From NCBI GenBank assembly GCA_903872005.1, contig CAIQJD010000758.1, positions 1-5,136 on the forward strand: a DNA stretch of 5,136 bases, read 5' to 3'. Shown here in pieces: positions 1-5,093 of this stretch (positions are counted from its first letter, which is position 1; each line of letters opens with the position of its first letter). The DNA is from an uncultured bacterium. GTDB taxonomy: Bacteria > Chloroflexota > Anaerolineae > JACIWP01. The notes below the pieces were generated by a model. It was not told where the DNA came from. It saw only the letters and a list, made by a program, of their open reading frames with translations, and did no database searches. Position numbers and translations under genes: made by a program.

Positions 1-156
1 CCGGCTGGCATGCGCATGGGCCATGCCGGCGCGATCATTTCCGGCCGCGATGGCGGGGCCGCCGAGAAGGTGCGCGTGCTGCGCGAAGCCGGCGTGCGCG
101 TGGCCGATCAACCGGAGCAGGTGGCTGAGATCGTCGCCTCGCTGGCGCGGCGGTAG
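1..156 (+). CDS. sucD: Succinyl-CoA synthetase (ADP/GDP-forming) alpha subunit, C-terminal 51 residues (5' end outside window)
   Basis: Frame 1 is open from the first base to the TAG at 154-156. It encodes the end of the ligase domain of succinyl-CoA synthetase alpha. The signature RMGHAGAIISG lies at visible residues 5-15. Its histidine (visible residue 8) corresponds to the phosphohistidine that carries phosphate between succinyl-CoA and NDP (His246 in the E. coli enzyme). The remaining 43 residues after this histidine equal, from memory, the E. coli tail length, so the C-terminus appears intact. The rest follows the family pattern, with an AAEKVRVLREAGV helix and a short tail ending in Arg-Arg. 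The enzyme is a cytoplasmic alpha/beta complex interconverting succinyl-CoA and succinate, the step next to the Kor reaction encoded downstream. The close relatives malate-CoA ligase alpha and citryl-CoA synthetase cannot be excluded from this fragment. The beta subunit gene is presumably upstream. Confidence 0.9.
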   Translation, partial: PAGMRMGHAGAIISGRDGGAAEKVRVLREAGVRVADQPEQVAEIVASLARR

Positions 157-190
157 GCGCGCGGATAGCCGGCCGTCCGAAGTTGCGACC

Positions 191-321
191 GGGTGTGTTT
201 CACATTTTGGGAGACGGGCATCGGGGCTGTCGTCGCATCGCCCCTTGTGGGCGTTCTGGCTCCCCGGTCAGACGCGCACAAGGCGCCAGGCTACAGATCA
301 CCTAAAATTTGAAACACACCC
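191..321. mobile_element. 131-bp MITE-like inverted-repeat element, no coding capacity
   Basis: The arms at 191-208 (GGGTGTGTTTCACATTTT) and 304-321 (AAAATTTGAAACACACCC) are inverted copies matching at 17 of 18 positions. The bases directly outside are near-identical direct repeats, TGCGACC at 184-190 and TGCGCCC at 322-328, which resemble a 7-bp target-site duplication with one mismatch. The interior is GC-rich, encodes nothing recognisable and folds into its own hairpin (243-283). Terminal inverted repeats, flanking duplication, small size and lack of coding suggest a non-autonomous transposable element. A long RNA stem at the end of the sucD transcript or another intergenic palindrome are alternatives. 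I do not recognise the end sequence as belonging to a named IS family. Confidence 0.5.
243..283. repeat. Internal hairpin inside the inverted-repeat element
   Basis: CCTTGTG at 243-249 pairs with CACAAGG at 277-283. After one G-G mismatch (250/276), bases 251-255 pair with 271-275, including one G-U pair. With C256 bulged, 257-261 pair with 266-270, closing on a loop of four C. This gives about 17 pairs in 41 bases. There is no T-run after it, so it is not a canonical intrinsic terminator. It is nested inside the outer 18-bp arms, so the whole element could form a compound stem as single-stranded DNA or RNA. Confidence 0.5.
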
Positions 322-337
322 TGCGCCCGGCGCCTGT

Positions 338-366
338 TTGACAGGAGCGCCCAGCGGCGCGATAAT
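338..366 (+). promoter_or_regulatory. Candidate sigma70-type promoter P1 upstream of the kor operon
   Basis: A perfect -35 hexamer TTGACA (338-343) is followed after 17 bp by GATAAT (361-366), a 5/6 match to the -10 consensus. Predicted transcription start is near 373, about 128 bases before the first kor start codon. The overlapping dyads at 380-407 lie just downstream of this start, where a bound repressor could block transcription. The -35 begins 17 bp beyond the inverted-repeat element. Prediction from sequence only, but consensus and spacing are unusually good for GC-rich DNA. Confidence 0.6.
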
Positions 367-379
367 GATGTTGTCTATG

Positions 380-407
380 GTGCAATTGAGTTGCACTATA
401 CGCAACT
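380..407. promoter_or_regulatory. Two overlapping dyads, candidate repressor operator
   Basis: GTGCAA (380-385) and TTGCAC (391-396) form one perfect 6-bp dyad with a 5-bp centre. AGTTGC (389-394) and GCAACT (402-407) form a second perfect 6-bp dyad with a 7-bp centre. They share the TTGC half-site at 391-394. Dyads of the TTGC-n-GCAA type resemble operators of MarR-like winged-helix regulators, but the regulator cannot be identified here. The site lies between P1 and P2 in AT-richer DNA, about 7 bases past the predicted P1 start. It could also fold as a short 5'-UTR hairpin. Confidence 0.4.
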
Positions 408-432
408 AATAAACACGAACTATGGCAGCGGT

Positions 433-460
433 TTGACTTTGCGGCGCGCAGTGTTAGAAT
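433..460 (+). promoter_or_regulatory. Candidate sigma70-type promoter P2 proximal to korD
   Basis: TTGACT (433-438, 5/6 to the -35 consensus) is separated by 16 bp from TAGAAT (455-460, 5/6 to the -10 consensus). TG at 452-453, one base before the -10, forms an extended -10 element. Predicted start is near 467, giving a 5' leader of about 34 bases to the ATG at 501. The leader contains a purine-rich stretch GGAGAG at 481-486, 14 bases before the start codon. That is long for a Shine-Dalgarno spacing but the only candidate. Confidence 0.6.
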
Positions 461-500
461 ACACTCGTATTATGCTCAATGGAGAGAAGCGTCACTATCT

Positions 501-836
501 ATGGAAGACAATCGTTCGGTGTTGCATGGCGAAGCGCCGGCGAGCGGCGAGCCAACGGACGCGCGTCCAGAGAAGCGCAAGCGAACGCGCAAACGTGGCC
601 GCGTGACCGTCTTCGAAAATTGGTGCAAAGGTTGTGGGTTGTGCATCGCGTTCTGCCCGCAGAAAGTGCTGGCGAGCGGGCCGGATGGACACACCATCGT
701 CGCGCATGGGGAGAAGTGTGTGGCCTGCGATTGGTGCTATGAGCATTGCCCCGATTGCGCCATCGTCGTCGAGGCGTATATGGTAGAGGAAGAAGTCGCG
801 CCGGCCGGCCGCCAGGTCGAAGAGGTGGCCGGATGA
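501..836 (+). CDS. korD: 2-oxoglutarate:ferredoxin oxidoreductase delta subunit (2x[4Fe-4S] ferredoxin-like)
   Basis: This 111-residue protein carries two ferredoxin-type cluster motifs: C42-x2-C45-x2-C48-x3-C52-Pro, and C73-x2-C76-x2-C79-x3-C83-Pro. Each should bind a [4Fe-4S] cluster, passing electrons from the thiamine-diphosphate site to soluble ferredoxin. The delta assignment rests on small size, the KGCGLCIAFCP signature and position directly before korA. The first 34 residues are not ferredoxin: they are polar, then strongly basic (KRKRTRKRGR, 25-34), and the canonical fold begins near Val35. A GTG at 603 could start a shorter form nearer the usual length, but the ATG at 501 lies behind promoter P2 and a purine-rich stretch, so I prefer it. 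The stop overlaps the korA start (ATGA, 833-836), implying translational coupling. A valine/2-oxoisovalerate-type delta subunit would look similar. Confidence 0.85.
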   Translation: MEDNRSVLHGEAPASGEPTDARPEKRKRTRKRGRVTVFENWCKGCGLCIAFCPQKVLASGPDGHTIVAHGEKCVACDWCYEHCPDCAIVVEAYMVEEEVAPAGRQVEEVAG

Positions 837-1969
837 ACTTCCAACTACCTGCTCGCCCCCTGATGATACAAGGCAATGAGGCGTGCGCGTATGGGGCGCT
901 GGTCGCCGGCTGCCGCTTCTATGCCGGCTATCCCATCACCCCTTCCACTTCCGTCGCCGAGACCCTGGCGCGCGAGCTGCCCAAAGTCGCCGGCTATTTT
1001 GTGCAGATGGAAGATGAGATTGCCAGTATGGCGGCCGTCCTGGGCGCTTCGGTGGGCGGCGTCAAGTCCATGACGGCTACCAGCGGGCCGGGTTTCTCGC
1101 TGATGCAGGAACACATCGGCTATGCGGCCATGGCCGAAATCCCTTGTGTGGTGGTCAATGTGCAGCGCCTGGGGCCTTCTACCGGCCAGCCAACCAGCCC
1201 ATCGCAAGGGGATGTGATGCAGGCACGCTGGGGCACGCATGGCGATCATCCTATCATTGTGCTGTCGCCCACCAGCGTGCGTGAGTGCTTTGATCTGACG
1301 GTGAAGGCTTTCAACCTGTCCGAACGCTACCGCACGCCCGTGATTGTCTTGACCGACGAGGTCATCGGGCAGATGCGCGAGAAGGTGATCCTGCCGGCCG
1401 TGGACGACATCGAGGTCATTGATCGTCAGCATCCCCACGAGCCGCCGGAGTGGTATTTCCCGTATGCCGAAACCCCTTCGGATGTGCCGCCGATGGCGAG
1501 CTTCGGACAAGGGTTTCGCTACCATATTACCGGCCTGTTCCACGACCGCGCCGGCTTCCCGACGCAGCGGCTGGACGAAATCAACCCGTGGATCACGCGT
1601 GTCTTTCGCAAGGTGGATCGCAACCTGGACGACATCGTCCTGACCGAAGGCGAAGGGCTGGAAGACGCGCGCACCGTAGTGATCGCCTACGGCTGCACGG
1701 CCCGTTCGGCGCAGCAGGCGATTCATCTGAGCCGGCGGCATAACGTCGGAGTGTTGATACTCAAGACCATCTGGCCGTTCCCCGAAGAGCAAGTGCTGGA
1801 GGCGACGCGTGGCGCGCGTCGCGTCATCGTGCCAGAGATGAACCTGGGCCAATTGGCGCTGGAGATCGAGCGGGTGGTGGGGCGCAACAAAGTGCTGCGC
1901 GTCAATCGCGCCGATGGCGAGATGATCACGCCGGATCAGATCGTCAAGGCCATCGAGATGAAAGAATAG
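833..1969 (+). CDS. korA: 2-oxoglutarate:ferredoxin oxidoreductase alpha subunit
   Basis: This 378-residue protein is full length for KorA/VorB-type alpha subunits. The N-terminal pyrimidine-binding domain (about 10-190) contains AGYPITPS (31-38), the MEDE segment (59-62) expected to contact the thiamine ring, and TSGPG (83-87). The segment RLGPSTGQPTSPSQGD at 112-127 is typical of the family. A second domain (about 270-350) contains PEMNLGQL (334-341). With KorB it forms the catalytic core that decarboxylates 2-oxoglutarate and makes succinyl-CoA. The ATG at 833 is chosen because it overlaps the korD stop, has AGAGG at 821-825 seven bases upstream, and begins shortly before the conserved domain. 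The frame stays open upstream to 746, but that stretch encodes an Arg-rich sequence antagonistic to korD codons. Alpha subunits for branched-chain 2-oxoacids are close relatives, so the substrate is inferred partly from adjacent sucD. Confidence 0.88.
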   Translation: MNFQLPARPLMIQGNEACAYGALVAGCRFYAGYPITPSTSVAETLARELPKVAGYFVQMEDEIASMAAVLGASVGGVKSMTATSGPGFSLMQEHIGYAAMAEIPCVVVNVQRLGPSTGQPTSPSQGDVMQARWGTHGDHPIIVLSPTSVRECFDLTVKAFNLSERYRTPVIVLTDEVIGQMREKVILPAVDDIEVIDRQHPHEPPEWYFPYAETPSDVPPMASFGQGFRYHITGLFHDRAGFPTQRLDEINPWITRVFRKVDRNLDDIVLTEGEGLEDARTVVIAYGCTARSAQQAIHLSRRHNVGVLILKTIWPFPEEQVLEATRGARRVIVPEMNLGQLALEIERVVGRNKVLRVNRADGEMITPDQIVKAIEMKE

Positions 1970-1971
1970 GC

Positions 1972-1976
1972 GGAGG
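1972..1976 (+). promoter_or_regulatory. Ribosome binding site of korB
   Basis: GGAGG lies 6 bases before the ATG at 1983 in the 13-base korA-korB gap. It is the strongest Shine-Dalgarno sequence in the window and fixes the korB start. Confidence 0.75.
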
Positions 1977-1982
1977 CGCGAT

Positions 1983-2855
1983 ATGGCAAAAGAAGGCCCA
2001 CACCTGATCCATTCGTATCTGCGGTCGAAGAAGAAGTTCCCCAACGTCTGGTGCGCCGGCTGTGGCATTGGCATCGTCATGGGCGCGATCGTGCGCGCCG
2101 TGGACGGCCTGGGTTACGAGAAAGACGACATCGCGATGATCTCCGGCATCGGCTGTAGCGGCCGTATGCCGGTCTATCTCGATTTCAATACCATGCATAC
2201 GACGCATGGCCGGGCGCTGTCTTTCGCCACCGGCCTGAAGATGGTCAAGCCGAACATGAAGGTGCTGGTCGTCATGGGCGATGGCGACGCCCTGGCGATT
2301 GGCGGCAATCATTTCATCCATACAGCGCGACGCAACATTGACCTGACTGCCATCGTCATCAACAACTCTACCTATGGCATGACCGGCGGCCAATACTCGC
2401 CCACCACGCCTACCGGCTCGCTGGCGACCACGGCGCTGTACGGCAATGTGGAACAGCCCTTCCCGATCACGGATTTGGCCCAGGCGGCCGGCGCGGCCTA
2501 CGTGGCGCGCAGCACGGTCTACCACACGACGGAGCTGGAAAGCTACATCGCGCAGGGAATGGAGAAGAAGGGCTTCGCGCTGATTGAAGCGGTGAGCTAC
2601 TGCCATACCACCTATGGGCGCATGAACAAACTGGGCGGCGCGGTGGACATGATGCGGGCGCTGAAAGAGAACAGCATCGCGTTGGCCGCCGCGCAGAAGA
2701 TGACCGAGGAAGAACGCGCCGGCCGCATCGTGCGCGGCGTCTTCTTGAATCGCGATATCCCCGAATATACGGAACTTTATCAACAAGTCATTGAGCGAGC
2801 GCAAGCGGGAGCAACAGGTCATGGCGCAGTATCAAGAACGCCCCGATCGCTATGA
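1983..2855 (+). CDS. korB: 2-oxoglutarate:ferredoxin oxidoreductase beta subunit (thiamine diphosphate-binding)
   Basis: This 290-residue protein binds the thiamine diphosphate (TPP) pyrophosphate and Mg. The TPP motif starts at GDGD (99-102) and ends at NN (127-128), followed by STYGMTGGQ (129-137). Four cysteines, C24 and C27 (WCAGCG), C58 (GIGCSG) and C207 (SYC), are spaced like the ligands of the single [4Fe-4S] cluster in beta subunits of two-subunit archaeal 2-oxoacid:ferredoxin oxidoreductases, so this subunit should hold the proximal cluster. It works with KorA in CoA-dependent decarboxylation, with electrons leaving through KorD. The start is set by GGAGG at 1972-1976. The last residues (about 272-290) are unconserved in character and their codons overlap korC by 35 bases. 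The length is normal for the family. It could alternatively serve pyruvate or another 2-oxoacid. Confidence 0.9.
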   Translation: MAKEGPHLIHSYLRSKKKFPNVWCAGCGIGIVMGAIVRAVDGLGYEKDDIAMISGIGCSGRMPVYLDFNTMHTTHGRALSFATGLKMVKPNMKVLVVMGDGDALAIGGNHFIHTARRNIDLTAIVINNSTYGMTGGQYSPTTPTGSLATTALYGNVEQPFPITDLAQAAGAAYVARSTVYHTTELESYIAQGMEKKGFALIEAVSYCHTTYGRMNKLGGAVDMMRALKENSIALAAAQKMTEEERAGRIVRGVFLNRDIPEYTELYQQVIERAQAGATGHGAVSRTPRSL

Positions 2856-3402
2856 GGCGCGCCTGGCCGGCACCGGCGGCCAGGGCATGATCCTGGCCGG
2901 CCAGATCCTCTCCGAGGCGGCCGGCATCTATGATGGGCGCAACGCCGTCCAAACGCAGAACTACGGGCCGGAGGCGCGTGGCGGCTCCAGCAAATCTGAG
3001 GTCATCATTGCCGATGGGCCGATCTATTACCCGAAGGTGATGAGCGCAGACCTGTTGCTCTGCATGAGCCAGGAAGCCTGCGACAAATATTATTACGATT
3101 TGCGCCGCGATGGCCTGCTGATCCTGGATTCTACGTATGTCGGGCGGATGCCGTCCAATCGCGCTATCGCCGCGCCGATTTCGCGCATCGCCATCGAGGC
3201 GACCGGCCGCGAGATCACCGCGGCCATGGTCGCGCTGGGGATGATTTGCGGCCTGTCCGAGGTCGTCTCGGAAGGCGCATTGGAGCAAGCCATTTCGGCG
3301 CGTGTGCCCAAGGGGACGGAGCAGATAAACCTGACGGCCATGCGCGCCGGCCTGGCCGAAGCGCGTCGTATCCGCGAAGCGGCTAATTTGAAAGAGACGT
3401 AG
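2821..3402 (+). CDS. korC: 2-oxoglutarate:ferredoxin oxidoreductase gamma subunit
   Basis: This 193-residue protein is of the POR/KorC gamma family (usual size about 180-200). The glycine-rich GTGGQG (17-22) and QNYGPEARGG (46-55) are hallmarks of this Rossmann-like subunit, implicated in CoA handling and complex assembly. A segment with MSADLLLCMS (74-83) and a hydrophobic core strand LLILDSTYV follow as expected. I start at ATG 2821, which has GGGAG at 2807-2811 nine bases upstream and fits the family length. An in-frame TTG at 2791 would add ten charged residues of no recognisable origin. The start lies 35 bases inside korB, so translation is probably coupled. The stop at 3400-3402 is two bases before the next start codon. 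Confidence 0.88.
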   Translation: MAQYQERPDRYEARLAGTGGQGMILAGQILSEAAGIYDGRNAVQTQNYGPEARGGSSKSEVIIADGPIYYPKVMSADLLLCMSQEACDKYYYDLRRDGLLILDSTYVGRMPSNRAIAAPISRIAIEATGREITAAMVALGMICGLSEVVSEGALEQAISARVPKGTEQINLTAMRAGLAEARRIREAANLKET

Positions 3403-3404
3403 CC

Positions 3405-5093
3405 ATGTCTGGCCCGGGCGAGAAAGCCAGCTCGGCGCCGCCGCCGGGCGATTGGCGGCCCTATGCCGGCCGCTGGGTAGCCCTGATTGGCGGGCGTGTG
3501 GCTGGTGTGGGCGAATCGAAGAGCGAGGCATATTCAGCCGCTAAGGGTAGCCGGCCGAAAGAGGAGCCGGCTGCCTTGTTTTACGTGGAGCCAGAAAGCT
3601 CAGAGGCCGGCCTGGCCGAGCGGGTGAGCGCGCTCTTCGCGCCCGATTCCGTGGCCGAGCGGGCGCGGCGCATCTTGCTGGCCGGCGCCGAGCGCAGCTA
3701 TCTGGTGGGGGGCGCGGCCCGCGACGCGATCCTGGGCCGGCCGGCCCACGATCTCGATTTTGCCGTGGAGGCCGGCGCGTTGGCGCTGGGCCGGCAATTG
3801 GCCGACGCGAATGGCTGGGGCTTCTACGCCATGGACATCGAGCGCGGCGTCGCGCGGGTCGTGGCGCGTGACGCGGCCGGCGAGCGCATCCACGTGGACA
3901 TCGCCACCCTCTACGGGGGGACGATTGAGACAGACCTGGCGCAACGCGATTTCACGCTGAATGCGCTGGCTGTGGAGATGCAGAGCCGGCGGTTGATGGA
4001 CCTGCACGGGGGCATGGAAGACCTGCGCCAGCGCCGGCTGCGCCAGGTCGCGCCGGACGCCATCGCGCGTGACCCGATTCGCGCCTTGCGGGCTGTGCGC
4101 CAGGCCGGCGAGTTGGGCCTGCGCCTGGAGCCAGATACGGAAGCCAGTCTCCGTCGCGAGGGGCCGGGCCTGGCCCAGACCTCGCCGGAGCGCATCCGCG
4201 AGGAGGCGACGCGCATCTTGCGCCTGCCGGCGGCCGCGGCGCTGATGGGCCAACTGGATGGCTACGGCCTGTTGCAGCATGTCTGGCCCGATCTGCCGGC
4301 CTTACAGGGCGTAACCCAGGGGCCGCCGCACCGTCTGGATGCCTGGGAACACACGCTTCTGACCCTGGCGCGCCTGGAGCAGATTCTGGCGTTCTTGTAC
4401 GGTCGGGGCGGCGACGCCGGCTGGCTGGAGCCGCTGTTGCCCCTGGCGCCGGCCCTGCGCCGGCATCTGGATGCGCCGATGGCGGACGAGCGTCCCCGTT
4501 GGTTGGTCTTGAAGCAGGCGGCGCTGTTGCACGACATCGGCAAGCCGGCGACGCGTTCTGTCGGCGCAGACGGTCGGATTCACTTCTTGAGACACGAAGA
4601 GCGCGGCGCAGTCCTGGCCGGCGCGGCGCTGAGCCGGCTGCATTTCTCGGCCGCCGAGGTGGACCTGGCAGCTTTGGTCGTGGGCCAGCACACCCGCCCG
4701 CTGGGGCTACTGTGCGAGGAGTCCGTTTCGCCGTTGGCCGCGCACCGCTATTTCCGCGATCTCGGCGCTGCCGGCGTGGATGTGGCGTTGCTGTTGTTGG
4801 CTGATATTTGGGCGTTGGCGCCGGGAGCCAGCGCGCCGGCGCAAGGGCCGGCGGCGCGGCAGGTCGCGCTCGCCTTGTGGAGCTACTGGATGGCGCAAGA
4901 TGGTCCGGAAAAGCAGAAGCCGTTGGTTTCGGGGGGCGATGTGATGGAACACTGTGGCTTGCCGCCCGGCCCGCAGGTTGGCGAATGGCTGCGTCGTATC
5001 CGCGAGGAGCAAGTGGCCGGCCGGCTCACGAATCGGGAAGACGCGCTGCGCTGGGCAGCGCGCCGCATTCAGGAAGTTGAGACGCGCAACTGA
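3405..5093 (+). CDS. DUF5678-like / CCA-adding (poly(A) polymerase family) nucleotidyltransferase / HD-domain fusion protein
   Basis: This 562-residue cytoplasmic protein has three parts. Residues about 16-62 (DWRPYAGRWVALIGGRVAG onward) resemble the small DUF5678 domain. Residues about 98-290 are a class II nucleotidyltransferase: YLVGGAARDAILGR (99-112), catalytic metal pair D116/D118 in DLDF, RDFTLNALA (181-189), DPIRALRAVR (223-232) and PERIREE (261-267). Residues about 305-480 are an HD domain with H316, H376-D377 in LLHDIGKP, H397, H429 and possibly D467. A C-terminal segment with LVSGGDVM (507-514) and LPPGPQVGEWL matches the usual tail of HD-type CCA enzymes. The likely role is adding or repairing the tRNA 3' CCA end, with 2',3'-phosphate processing by the HD part. 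Motif D has Arg222 where Glu of EDxxR is usual, so A-only addition or poly(A) polymerase activity is an alternative. It starts two bases after korC. Confidence 0.85.
   Translation: MSGPGEKASSAPPPGDWRPYAGRWVALIGGRVAGVGESKSEAYSAAKGSRPKEEPAALFYVEPESSEAGLAERVSALFAPDSVAERARRILLAGAERSYLVGGAARDAILGRPAHDLDFAVEAGALALGRQLADANGWGFYAMDIERGVARVVARDAAGERIHVDIATLYGGTIETDLAQRDFTLNALAVEMQSRRLMDLHGGMEDLRQRRLRQVAPDAIARDPIRALRAVRQAGELGLRLEPDTEASLRREGPGLAQTSPERIREEATRILRLPAAAALMGQLDGYGLLQHVWPDLPALQGVTQGPPHRLDAWEHTLLTLARLEQILAFLYGRGGDAGWLEPLLPLAPALRRHLDAPMADERPRWLVLKQAALLHDIGKPATRSVGADGRIHFLRHEERGAVLAGAALSRLHFSAAEVDLAALVVGQHTRPLGLLCEESVSPLAAHRYFRDLGAAGVDVALLLLADIWALAPGASAPAQGPAARQVALALWSYWMAQDGPEKQKPLVSGGDVMEHCGLPPGPQVGEWLRRIREEQVAGRLTNREDALRWAARRIQEVETRN

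Noticed and set aside
162..179. CGGA/TCCG dyad just after the sucD stop as an intrinsic terminator
   Set aside because: The stem is short and interrupted, and no T-run follows. The longer inverted repeat downstream also lacks a terminal T-run, so no terminator is called.
23..409. A 128-codon frame spanning the sucD end and the intergenic gap
   Set aside because: It runs out of frame through sucD and then straight through the inverted-repeat element. The translation is Arg/Pro/Ala-rich and unrecognisable.
157..500. A tRNA, riboswitch or CRISPR array in the intergenic gap
   Set aside because: No cloverleaf with T-loop consensus, no known riboswitch core and no regularly spaced direct repeats were found. 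The repeats present are inverted.
479..742. An alternative + strand frame starting at ATG 479 overlapping korD
   Set aside because: Its product has no family features, while the frame from 501 encodes two complete cluster motifs. GGAGAG at 481-486 would lie inside this frame rather than before it.
746..832. A longer korA beginning at 746
   Set aside because: The added 29 residues are Arg/Gly-rich, overlap korD deeply and lie before the family's usual N-terminus. The ATG at 833 has the stop/start overlap and a ribosome binding site.
845..2080. A 411-codon open frame on the minus strand opposite korA
   Set aside because: It mirrors korA codon positions in GC-rich DNA, its product is His/Arg-rich with no recognisable domain, and the + strand gene is unmistakable.
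1944..2822. A 292-codon open frame on the minus strand opposite korB
   Set aside because: Shadow of korB: Arg/His-rich translation without motifs and no ribosome binding site or promoter of its own.
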